DNA of 64,000 nt. It comes from Caenorhabditis remanei. Taxonomy: Eukaryota > Nematoda > Chromadorea > Rhabditida > Rhabditidae. The stretch is taken from the NCBI RefSeq assembly GCF_010183535.1, contig NC_071328.1, forward strand, positions 11,532,001 to 11,596,000, in the 5' to 3' direction. The position numbers and the translations under genes are program-made. The notes beneath the pieces are model-generated. The model saw nothing but the letters and a program-made list of their open reading frames with translations. It searched no databases and was not told the origin of the DNA. Positions within the stretch are counted from its first letter, which is position 1. Each line of letters begins with the position of its first letter. Of the stretch, positions 11,536-21,411 are shown in pieces.

Positions 11536-14004
11536 ATGCAAATGGGTGATCATCAAATGATGGGAAACCAAAGGTGAGATTAGTAGTTTTGGCAGTTGTT
11601 TAACCCTTGCGAGCCAGAAATTTTTAACAGTCAGAAAGCAACGTTTGTAAGAAGTTACAGAACATTCGTTCAAAAGGTGATTCCTGCACAAGCTGGCGGT
11701 ACTGTTCCACAAAATGTGGCGTATGTGCAGAATCAAGGAGTTCGAATGGTTCAACAGGATTTAAATGGACAGCAGAGAGTAAGATATAATTTTGTTAATC
11801 AAAATTGTCTTCAGTTTGTAAATTTATGAATTTCTGAATAGTAGTTCGTTTTCTTAATCAGTTTTTCCTCAGTTCACCTAAAACATTTCGATGTTCAGAA
11901 AGAAAGCTTCTGATTTCATGTTTTATTTCTGTGTCGCTTTACAGACTTTCATTTTGCAGATAATGCAACCATTGGTTCGTCCAGTTCCTCAAAATGGAAC
12001 TGGTCCCCATTTCGTCCGACAAGTTCCAGCTGGTCAAGGTTTTCAGGCAAACTATGGTCAAGGGGTTCGGTTTTTTTGTTCCCAAAATGTAAAATTGTGT
12101 TGCCTGTTTCAGGGGACCATAGCTGGACGTAGCGTTGCAGGGGGTGCTCCTCTACGGAACGGAATGCAACAACAAGTGTACCAAAGTGAGTTATGACTTT
12201 GGTATTAAAAAAACTGGCAACAATAGAAAATTTTGTTGATTGATACATCTAAGCAATCATAAATACACTGGTTGTCGGTTCGAATGTACCGGAGATCACT
12301 AATTCAAGCAAAGAAACCATGTTTTATATTTATACTTATATACTTTCATTTCTCTAAAACACGCCGAAATCCCTGAAAAAATAATTTCATAATCCGTTAA
12401 AATCTCAATTTTTCAACCCATTATCGTAAATTTACCTGCAGGACCTGCTGGTGCAATTCCAGTCGTTACACCCATTCCGCAGCAACAACAACCAAGAACT
12501 GTGTATATACAACAGGGGCACCAAGTGATGCAAGGGCATCATCGACCACCACAGCAGGTAAGGAAATGAAACAGTCTGAAGAGCATTTCGCAAAGCCAAG
12601 ATAGCGGATATTCCAGAACCAGCAACATGCTGCTCAGCAACAACATCAGCAACAGCATCAGCAAAACTTTAATCAGCAGCCACATAATAATCAAATGATG
12701 ATACAGCAGCAGCAGCAAATCAGGCAACAACAAGTTCAACACCATCAAATGGGTCAACCACAAATGGCTCGGCATCAAATGGTTCAGCAACACCAGCAAC
12801 AGATTCAACAACGACGCATACAACAGCCTCAACAGCCTCAACAGCAGCAAGTATTCCCTCCACGTGGCATGAATCTGGCTGTTCCATTGAGAGAACCATC
12901 TCCTGAACCGGTGAGAAAAAAACTTTTGGGACTTAAGCTATTAATTTTTGAATTTATTAGGTCGTTATAAAGAGAGAAGAACCGGAAAATCCACCACCAA
13001 GCTCATCTATGAAACAAGAAGAGCCAATGCCAGATGATAGTGATATTGATATTCAAGTAAGTGTCAGAATAAAAAATCTTTCTGAACCATCCGATTATTC
13101 AGATTAGAAATGTTGTCTGCAATTACACTCTTCCACTTCACATTGATCTCCGAAAACTCGCAATGAATACTCATAATGTGACATACGAGCGTGAGAAAGG
13201 AGTTATGATGAAACAGAAACGATCTCCTGGATGCTATATTAAAGTGTACAGTTCCGGAAAGGTGTATATTGTTGGATGTCGAAGTGAAGAAGACTGTAAA
13301 CGGGCGGCTCGTTCAATTGCCAGGCATGTGCAACGTGTGATGGGAAAGACGAAAGAGAAAGTTCAAATTAGAAATTATAGAGTGAGTCGCTCAAAATCTC
13401 ATCTGAATATGAAATTTATGTTCCAGGTGAACAATGTTCTCGCCACGTGCCGTTTACCTTTCGGAATCAAAATCGAAGAAGTTGCTGCTAAATATCCATC
13501 TGAATCCACCTATGAACCTGAATTGTCTGTTGGTCTTGTCTGGAGATCAATCACACCGAAAGCCACTCTTCGAATTCACACTACTGGATCAATTACTGTA
13601 ACTGGAGCGTCTTCTGAAGCTGATGTTCTAGAAGTTCTGTCTAAAATCTACCCAATTGTTCTGGAATTCCGTTGTCATGAAAGAGCAAAAGGAAACGTCG
13701 CGGCTCAAAAGAAGAGGAAAAGAAAGGCTCCAACTAATACTAGAGCGTAAGTGAAAACGTTTATTTGGGACGAAAATTAATGAATTTCATAGTTTCAGAC
13801 CAGCTGTCAAACGTGAACGCTTCGATGACGCCAACTATGGAAATTCAGGAGTTATCAACAACCAGGTTAGAAGATGTCGTGGGGAAAAAAATCACCTTTC
13901 ACATTTTTCTTCTTCCCTGAGACCTTATTCCGTAATTTTTCTTCCAGGTCTACTTTTCGGATGAAGACGAAGACCTCTACGATGATCTCGATTTGGATGA
14001 TTAA
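11536..14004 (+). CDS. tlf-1: TBP-like factor with Gln-rich N terminus
   Basis: TBP-related transcription initiation factor (TLF/TRF2 family). In worms it is required for embryonic gene expression at a subset of promoters. Exons: 11536-11573, 11631-11778, 11960-12064, 12113-12185, 12442-12557, 12617-12910, 12961-13056, 13103-13381, 13427-13746, 13799-13865, 13948-14004; about 530 residues. The N-terminal half is Gln/His/Met-rich. The bipartite saddle starts near 13103 (RNVVCNYTLPLHIDLRKLA), with repeat 1 to about 13381 and repeat 2 (VNNVLATCRLPFGIKIEEVA) from 13427. The C terminus is basic (KKRKRK) then very acidic. The TBP phenylalanines that kink the TATA box are not obviously kept, as expected for TLF. 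The start is the first in-frame ATG after the acceptor at 11521; an upstream exon is possible. Introns 12065-12112 and 13382-13426 are multiples of three without stops, and homology argues for removing the second. Confidence 0.93.
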
Positions 14005-14761
14005 TAAGATCTTCATTCCATTTTAATACTCGCTTTCTTTTATTTGCAAATTATCCTTAATCAATCTCTCCGCTTTTTTCTTCTTCATATTCTTGTCATA
14101 ATTCTCTCCGTTCGTATTTTTAGCCTACTTTCTCAGTTTCCTGTATGAATGTCCCCAAGTGCTTCAAAAAAATTCATGCTTTATTCGTGTTTTTCCACCC
14201 TGTCTCTCCTCTCAATCCCATCAGAAATCTCTTATTCATTTTTGTAAAATTAACTCAGAAAACAAGTTTCTCTCGTCTCGTCATTCTCTCGTTCTTTCCT
14301 AATTCATTTTCCGTGCTCTCTACTTCATACACCTTTCCTTTGTTTGTTTCCCACAAAAAATGCTCTGAAAATTTCCAAAATTCCCTCGAACTTTCTTCCT
14401 CAAATCCCCGTTTTAATGACAAAAATATAGTAGTCGTTTTACTTTCCTGACAAAAAAAATTCCGCAAAAATGTCCTTAAAAACAAACGTGTCGCTGTCAA
14501 AATGTAGCCCTTCTTTATTTACATGTGATTGTTTTTTTTTAATTTTCTTCCCTTCGTCCATTCTCATTAGACCAGTTATTAATAATCTCGAATTTAGTGT
14601 TTTAATTTTCTGCCTCTACAATTTCGCCTCGTTTTCTGCAAGAATAATTCATTTGATCGTTTTTTATTGTAGCCGTTTTTAAAGAAACATGAAAATACTT
14701 GATTTATGAATTTAAAACAACACTGAAAAGATTATATGACATTGAAAGCATGAAAAAACAA
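14005..14761. other. Convergent 3' region between tlf-1 and the CFDP1-like gene
   Basis: This is 757 bp of T-rich sequence on the + strand, with long pyrimidine runs. The open frames here are low-complexity artefacts of that bias. I see no coding exon, RNA gene or clear repeat. Confidence 0.65.
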
Positions 14762-15592
14762 TTAGTTAGTATCCTTCCTGGCTGATGCCCGGAAGGCCCG
14801 TTCTTTTTCGAATTGACGATTGTCGGTTCGATTCAAGAACTCCATTTTATTCAGGTAACCTCCCTTCCCGCGATTGTGAGATTCCAAATCTTCCTGTAAA
14901 TTTCGAACTCAACACTGAAAACGTTTTCCTCTATTTGAATACCTTCAAGTTATTCTGCCTTGTGAAATCTTTCCAATCTTGATCTGATTTTTCGAGTACA
15001 GACATTTTTGATCGTTTTGTCAATGCTTTTGCGGCATCTAGTAATCCGACTCGTTTCTTTCCAGCAGAACTTGTTCCTACATCTCCTTTTTCTGATATTT
15101 CTGTTCTGAAAGTTATCAGTTTTTAATAAAGCTCACTTCAGAAACTCACGTTCTTGGATAAACTTTTGGTGATTCTTTCACTTCAGAAGATGAGGATGAA
15201 GATGGTTCAGTCGCATGAGGCACTTTGATCTCAGTTTTAGAATTGCTACTCGATGAACTTGAAGCAGTAGATACCGGTGGAGCTTGCCCTGTGAGAGCAG
15301 CAAAAATGGCATCAACATCTACATCATCGCCATTAGTGGTAGAACTTTCTTCAGAATTCTCCTCTTTTTTCTGTGATTTCGAATCTTTTTGTAAATATTC
15401 GACGTCTTCATCAGCAACTTCTTCTCCGTCTTCAGCATCATCGATCTGTGGAGGAGAATATGCAATAAAAGCTCGATATCTCGGTACTCTTACTTCATCC
15501 TGTTGATTGTGTTCGGTGTCCTTCGATGGATCGTAATCCTCGTCTGAAGATGAATTGTACTCTTCCTCATCTTTTTCATGTTGAGATGCCAT
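14762..15592 (-). CDS. Bucentaur/CFDP1 (SWC5) family protein
   Basis: Probable homologue of CFDP1/Swc5, a subunit of SWR1/SRCAP-type remodellers that deposit H2A.Z in nucleosomes. Exons (minus): 15150-15592, 14943-15105, 14762-14893; about 245 residues. The N terminus is acidic and Ser-rich with the family-like EDYDPS motif. The C-terminal exons give the diagnostic BCNT-C block: KMSVLEKSDQDWKDF, then SHNRGKGGYLNKMEFLNRTD and RQFEKERAFR. The length is close to human CFDP1 (about 300). The start ATG follows an acceptor (TTGTTCAG at 15601) by 8 nt, which fits spliced-leader addition. It shares a 305-bp divergent promoter with pbs-7. Subunit identity is inferred from the domain; no C. elegans gene name is assigned. 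Confidence 0.9.
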
Positions 15593-15897
15593 TTTAGACC
15601 TGAACAACAATTACATTTTTTTAAGTTGTGATTTTAAAGGAACATTTAAAAAGAGAAAAGCAATCAATACTCCATAATTAAACAGAAAAAACCTGTGTCT
15701 AAAATTTTTGGTCCGCAGTTTCGCGGGAAATGTATTGTTAGTTCGGTAGAGCGCGATTGAACTATGATGACTTTGTTGAAAAATTTTTATGCAGCTGCTG
15801 TTTTTTCGTTATTTTCTTGCCTGAAAACCTTTTTCCTGACTCAATCTCACATCATTTTATTTGTTTCCAGCCTTAATTATCATATTTCAGAGTAAAA
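15593..15897. promoter_or_regulatory. Divergent promoter with an E2F-like palindrome
   Basis: This is the 305-bp spacer between the CFDP1-like gene (minus) and pbs-7 (plus). It contains TTTCGCGGGAAA at 15719-15730, a symmetrical match to the E2F/DP consensus. No coding exon is seen. Confidence 0.5.
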
Positions 15898-16803
15898 ATG
15901 AACGCTCACGACGAACTCCAGCGCACACTGTAAGTTGTATCTATCGGGAATGGTGAATATGCATTATAAATTTATTTTTAGGAATCCAACATGCACTGGA
16001 ACTTCAGTTATTGCTCTTCAGTACAAAACTGGAGTCGTCGTACTCACCGATCGTGTTGTTTCCTACGGAAAAATGGCCCGGTACAAGGTAACGAGGTTTC
16101 AGGGATTTTTAATTTTATATCTTCGACTTTAGAACGTCTCACGTCAATACAAAGTCAATGACAATGTTCTGATTGCATTCGGAGGAGATCACGCCGATTT
16201 CCATTGGCTTCAGAATGTGATCGAACGTCAAGTGCTCCTTTGGAAGCGCTTCGATCAAGACATCGGACCAAAAGCTCTTCATGGATATCTCACCAGCCTT
16301 CTCTACGGAAGGTAAAGGGTAATAAAAGGAATCTAGAGAAAATAATTACATTTCAGACGCTGCAAGATGAACCCAATCTGGAACACTCTCGTCGTGGCTG
16401 GTGTTGAAGAGGAAGAGAAAAACAACAAAGAGACAAGCACTCCATTCATCGGTGTCATCACTCAAAAGGTGAGTAGACTCTGTTCAACATTTAGAAACTT
16501 AAGTTTATCTAACTTTTTCAGGGATGCGCCTACCAAGTGAAACACATTGCCACCGGCCTCGGAGCATTCCTGCTCAATCAAGCTGTCGAGGACGAGTGGA
16601 GAAAGAAGGGAGAAGATTTGTCTCGCGAGGACGCTGAAGCCGTTCTCCGCAAGTCCCTCGAGCTCACCATTTATCACGATTGCGTTGCCGATAATGAGTT
16701 CGAAATCGGCCGTGTCGATGCCACCGAAGGCGTCGTTTTGGGAAAGGAAGAGAAGGTTATCGGAGACTGGTCAATTGCCGAGACCAATTGCCAATACGAA
16801 TAA
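15898..16803 (+). CDS. pbs-7: Proteasome 20S subunit beta 7 (PSMB4 type)
   Basis: Structural, non-catalytic beta subunit of the 20S proteasome core, cytosol and nucleus. Exons: 15898-15929, 15982-16087, 16133-16311, 16357-16468, 16522-16803; about 236 residues. The proteasome fold begins at [20 protein letters not shown], followed by [20 protein letters not shown] and a [15 protein letters not shown] segment, all aligning with PSMB4. The expected active-site Thr after a Gly-Thr cleavage motif belongs to catalytic beta subunits; this subunit type is normally inactive. The next gene begins only about 205 bp after the stop with an acceptor just behind an AATAAA, so pbs-7 looks like the first gene of an operon. 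Confidence 0.97.
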
Positions 16804-16934
16804 TTCTAACGGCTTCCGATGTATTTCTATACTTTCACCCATGTTTTAATTTATTTTTCTGCCTTTTTAAATGTTTACCCAACTCTCCCTTATTCGCTCC
16901 TTTTCATTCGGTGTTAAATTCATTAATTTCTGCG

Positions 16935-16971
16935 TGAACTCAATAAATTTTCTATCATCCTGTATTCAGGA
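16935..16971 (+). promoter_or_regulatory. Poly(A) signal and trans-splice acceptor between pbs-7 and the next gene
   Basis: An AATAAA near 16940 is followed within about 30 nt by a TGTATTCAG acceptor ending at 16971. Together these look like the junction inside a worm operon, where upstream 3' end formation is coupled to spliced-leader addition. The next ATG (17009) is 38 nt further on. Confidence 0.5.
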
Positions 16972-17008
16972 GCGACAAATTTATTTTGAAAGATTTCCTC
17001 AACATAAA

Positions 17009-18564
17009 ATGACGAGCTCAAGATTTGGTGGTTTGAAAAGTGCGATAGTTTGTCTGTTTTTCAGCTGTCATTTAGAACAATTCAGATAGACTGGCAAGAC
17101 TCAGTTTCTCACCGTCGAGAGATAAATTGAATTATAAGAAAAAGATGATTGCGAAATACGGGATATCAGATGATCAGTTTGAGAAGGAAAAGTAAATAAA
17201 GATCAAAGATAAAATTAAAATTAGTTTTTAAAGGATAGACGCGCAGATACAGTTGAAAAACTGGGAAGAGCATCGAAAAGAGCAAGTACTTGAGATATTC
17301 AAATCAAATTCAGTGTATGTTTCCAAATCGAAAAAATCAGATGTGGTACGTTCTTCCTCTGAAGAGATCGCAAATCTAGCGAATTAGTTCAGGTGCATCC
17401 TAAAATGGCGAGAGAAAATATCGTGATGAATAGTAGAGGACAGAAAATTGAAGTTGAATTCGGCCGATTGAGAGAGTATTATCTGTATACTTTTGCTCCG
17501 AACAAGGAATTCGTTTCGGTTCGAGATCATGTACGTCTTTGAGTTTGAACATTTAGAATTATTCTTGTTTTTTTCAGGTTGCACATGACAAAGCATTGGA
17601 TAACTTGCGAGAGAAACAGCGGATTAATATCGCACAACGGAAAGACAAACAAGCTACAAAAATACAGTTACTCAAAGAATATGAGCAGAGCAAAAGGTTG
17701 AACTTAAATACTGTTTTCTCTTAACACACAACTTACTTCAGTGTTATGGAAGATCCGATGACTCCTCGTATTGCGGGAACGACTCAAAGAGAGAGAAAAG
17801 AGGATACTGTAGTGGAAGCAAAAGCTACAACACCTGTCCCCTTACATGTTGAGAAATTCGGTTCGTTCAAGTTGATCCCAACAAAGAAAACCCCACATTT
17901 TTCCAGTTCTGAATACAACTGACGACAAGCGAAAGACGTTTCATGAGAGTTGGTTCCGTCAACCGATGTCTCGTTGTCAGAGGAAGAAAACTGATGATAT
18001 TTTTTGGATAAGTGGGAATGAGTAAATCGAATTAACAGTTTTTCAAAACTCATCTGATTTTATTTCAGAGATGACCAATCTGTCGACGATGACCCAGAAG
18101 GAAAGTATACTGTTACTGCTGAAACGATGATTGAGACATTGACGGCAGGAGGAAATGTTAAAGATTCAGGAGTCGTTGAGCCAACTAGCAGCAAGACTAT
18201 CATGACGGATCCTCTGAAAACTGTTTACACGAGATACAAAAACTCTTGTGGAAAGGAGATAGTCTTTCTGAATACGTTGAAAGGAACGATTGACTTCATC
18301 AAGAAGCAGCCACCAGAGAAGACGAACAAATCCAATACGATTAGTGTTGAAGAACCCACAGAGTGAGTGAATTTCTATTACTTGCGAATTGACTGATACT
18401 TCAGCGTTCTGAACCAAATCACTTTCGGCCCGACAATCATCACTCATGTTTTCAAAGGGCGTAGACTCAAGAGACAAAACAAGGGCAGAAAAGGTGTGGA
18501 GACGTTTGAGGAGAATCGAAAAGAATACACGAGAGAATCTGGAGAAGAAACTAGCGGTGTCTAA
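17009..18564 (+). CDS. Charged, coiled-coil-like protein of unknown function
   Basis: I do not recognise a family. Exons: 17009-17039, 17086-17191, 17234-17345, 17393-17530, 17578-17696, 17742-17860, 17907-18021, 18069-18362, 18405-18564; about 397 residues. The first exon was found by eye: ATG at 17009, a 46-nt intron and a Ser/Arg/Lys-rich second exon run in frame into the clearly coding part. The N-terminal half is Lys/Glu/Gln-rich and probably helical (17086-17860). A middle part contains an acidic patch near 18069. The C terminus is basic (FKGRRLKRQNKGRKG) and could be a nuclear signal. It sits about 200 bp behind pbs-7 in the same direction, probably co-transcribed. A later start at 17145 cannot be excluded. 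Confidence 0.75.
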
Positions 18565-18683
18565 TTTTTCTTTCATTAAGATTATAAAAACAGCATTCAA
18601 AAAAATTTATTCTAGAAAATGTTACTCTAAAAAGACGACAAAATTTTATATTTTCAAAAAAACGGGATCAAGTTTTCGATGGT

Positions 18684-19125
18684 TTAGGCTTCAAGAGCGG
18701 CGATTCTTTTCTGTTCGGCGACCTTAGCCTTAGTGTCCTTCGATACATAGTCGGATGGGACGATGTATCCGTAAACGTAGCGACGACCAATCATTTCTCC
18801 GACAAAGAACCAGAAAATAACTTCGAGAGCGACAGCAGTGAAGACAAGTCCTTCCTGAATTTAATTATTAGTTTATTAACATAACACAAACTGGTCAAAC
18901 CTTGACAGTGAGATTGGTGTACTGCTTGGTCTGAATGAACTTCTGAACTTTAGCCCAATCAGCCTTGATGGCTGGAAGATCGGCGGATCTTGGTGGAGCA
19001 AGTTCGTGCTTTCCGACAGCCTTCAAGATCGCGAGCCGGCGTGGGAACTGCTGGGCCTGGTGACGATAGAGTGCACCAGCGGTGTTAGCAATCTTCTCGA
19101 AGAAGCTCAACTTGTGGGTGGCCAT
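18684..19125 (-). CDS. asg-1: Mitochondrial ATP synthase subunit g
   Basis: Subunit g of F1Fo ATP synthase, in the inner-membrane stalk domain that promotes dimer formation. Exons (minus): 18901-19125 and 18684-18854; about 131 residues. The first exon encodes the charged N-terminal helix (ALYRHQAQQFPRRLAILKAV). The second holds the single membrane segment (LVFTAVALEVIFWFFVGEMI) and a Lys-rich end. Both features and the length fit the family (100-130). The chosen ATG follows a TTTTCAG acceptor by 2 nt. An upstream mini-exon at 19548-19569 is in frame and could add eight residues. It is divergent from mrps-15, another mitochondrial gene. Confidence 0.93.
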
Positions 19126-19760
19126 CACTGAAAAAAAATTGTAGATTATGAAAATTTAAGCGAAGCGGTAATAAAAGAGAGTCGGCAACATGGAACAGAG
19201 CAGATTGGATGGTCGGTCACCTGCCGGAATCTGGCCCGCGCCAACTTGAGTGGACAAAGCGACGATTGTTTCAATTAAAGTGTTTTTAAAAAATGAACGA
19301 AAATCGATATTTAGCATGGTTGAAATTCAATAAAAAAGAGAAGAACATAAAAATTGAAGAAGGCAGCCCGTTTCTTCATTGAAATGGTCAAGACTGTAAT
19401 CGTGGCGGGACCCTATGCGCAAATAAATTAAAAATCCTTTAACTTGTAATTTTACGAATTTTTGAGCTGCAGTTTATAAAAGTTTACAGAAAAAAGTAAT
19501 TCAAGCAATGAGATATAACATTTTTGATAATTTTTTTGTGTACTTACGCGGCGCGGTGTTTGCGGTCATACTAAATTTATATTTAGCCGTATCACTTAGA
19601 AAGTTTTGAGCAAAGCAAACTTCTGGTTTTAATTGCTTAATAGTTTTTTCTAATTTTGAGCTTGATAAAGTCTATATATTTCTTAGTTCAATTCTTATCA
19701 AATAATCAATAAGTCGTTCTAACCGTTGTTTTGTGATATCTGTTGTAATTTTCCTTTCAG
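19126..19760. promoter_or_regulatory. Divergent promoter region of two mitochondrial genes
   Basis: This 635-bp spacer separates asg-1 (minus) and mrps-15 (plus). It contains a GTGGCGGGACC element near 19400 and, on the minus strand, a possible asg-1 first exon at 19548-19569. The mrps-15 ATG at 19761 lies immediately behind a CCTTTCAG acceptor, which fits spliced-leader addition. Confidence 0.45.
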
Positions 19761-21151
19761 ATGATAAACCTCCGTCGATTAGTACATACTTCCTGTCGAC
19801 TAGAACGTGGAAGAACCGCTTTCTATAATGTTCATCAAAAAGTAAGGTTTCTATCACAAAAAACACAATAAACAAGTTCCTGTTTCTAGGTAACAGACCC
19901 AGCCAAGCAAGATCCCGATTATTTCGAGAAGAAAGCTAGAGAGTTGCCCCTGGGTAAGATTTCATTGTATTCGAATGTTTGATTCATAAGAATTTCAGAT
20001 CAAAACTACATTGATGCTCTCTCCAAATTGTATTACGAGAAGATCGGCAGTGAACGTGATTTGGGTCTGAAAGCCGCTGATAATTTGGTAAGGAAGTATA
20101 CTGTTTTATTGAAACCGACACCTACATTTTTTTTAGATTCTCGAAAAAACTGAATTCGGATTGCCACGAATCGAAAAGTCAAAAATCCGGGCAAAATATG
20201 AAGATTTAGACGTTCTTTCGAATGCTCCCGAATCGGTGAAAAAAGTGTTCAGTGTTGAAATGGCGACGAGAAGAGAATTATCACAAGAATGGAAAGAGAG
20301 TCTTATCAAATCTGTTCGTCAACATTCACTTGATGGAAGCAGTTTGGAAATGAAAAGTATGTCAAATTGAGTTTTCTGTTGGAAATCTTCATCTATATTC
20401 TTTCAGTTGCCTGGTTGACTGCTCTCATCCGACATTGGTCTCTTCTGGTGAACGATATCGGGCAAGAGACAAAGAAGGTAATACTATATTGCAAATTTTT
20501 TTATTCAAAATTGCGAATTTTCAGAAGCCAACTTGGCTAACTCATCGCATCTGGTTAGTGATCAACGAGCGCCGTAAAGCTCTTCGTATTTTACGAGAGC
20601 GTAATGAAGCAGCATTCGAGAATACGATTGCTGCTCTTAAAATTTCATATCACGTTCCAAAACAGCCAGCTCATGTGAAAACTAGAAAAGTGAGTGGTGA
20701 TATATATGAATTCCGCTTTTATGAAAGTGTTTTTGTTTAGGCTTGGGCAGAAGCTCAGCTGAAACTTCGAGTGGAAAACGAGAAGGAGAAACGACTAGAG
20801 GAATTGCACGAAAGATACGATAAGCAAGTTGAGGACCACAAAAGGGAAACAGAAGAAAAGAGAAAAGCGTTGAATAACGAATTGGATAAGGTATGCCTCA
20901 GAATTCCCTTGAAAAGGAAACTTTCAAATCAGAAACAATGTACCTGCGGAATATTTTCCTTTCAAAAGTCTATTCCATTAAAAGTTTTCTCTTTTCAGCT
21001 CGCCGAAGATATGCGACGAATCGATGTCATCGAAGGAAAAGCATTCGAAACCGTAGGAAAATACGAGCCGTCATTGATCTCTTCGCTCACTGAAACTGTT
21101 ATTCACTCGAATCTTTTCTATCATCCACCACCCACAATGTCCGAGAAATAA
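19761..21151 (+). CDS. mrps-15: Mitochondrial small ribosomal subunit protein S15 (uS15m)
   Basis: Component of the mitochondrial 28S ribosomal subunit, binding small-subunit rRNA. Exons: 19761-19841, 19890-19953, 19999-20087, 20137-20356, 20407-20477, 20525-20689, 20741-20890, 20999-21151; about 330 residues. The N terminus is basic and Ser/Thr/Arg-rich with no early acids, as expected for a mitochondrial presequence. The S15 core spans 20407-20689: TALIRHWSLLVNDIG, then HRIWLVINERRKALRILRER, the family's rRNA-binding helices. A long Lys/Glu-rich helical tail follows, making it longer than bacterial S15 (about 89), as in animal mitochondrial forms. The HBS1 gene starts 260 bp downstream on the same strand. 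Confidence 0.93.
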
Positions 21152-21411
21152 TTCAGATGTTTTCCATATTAGTAAATTGTTGTAGCCTTTAGCAATCAAT
21201 ATCTGTTTCTGTTGATAGACAGCTGTTATTACTTTTTTCCTGAATAAACTATTGTTTAAATCATTGTTATCGTGTTCTTGGAATTGTGTTCTCATCGGTC
21301 GTCACCCCGAGATTACCTTCGTTCATTCATCAATTTAATCACCAATTTTCTCACTAACTGCCCCCTAACTTTAACGTTTTCCCAACAATTTTAATGTTTT
21401 ATAATTTCTAG
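21152..21411 (+). promoter_or_regulatory. Possible operon junction between mrps-15 and the HBS1 gene
   Basis: A poly(A) signal AATAAA near 21243 follows the mrps-15 stop. About 165 nt later an ATAATTTCTAG acceptor ends directly at the HBS1 start codon. The spacer is T-rich with AACTTTAACG, loosely like the U-rich element of worm operons. Spliced-leader trans-splicing here is inferred. Confidence 0.45.
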
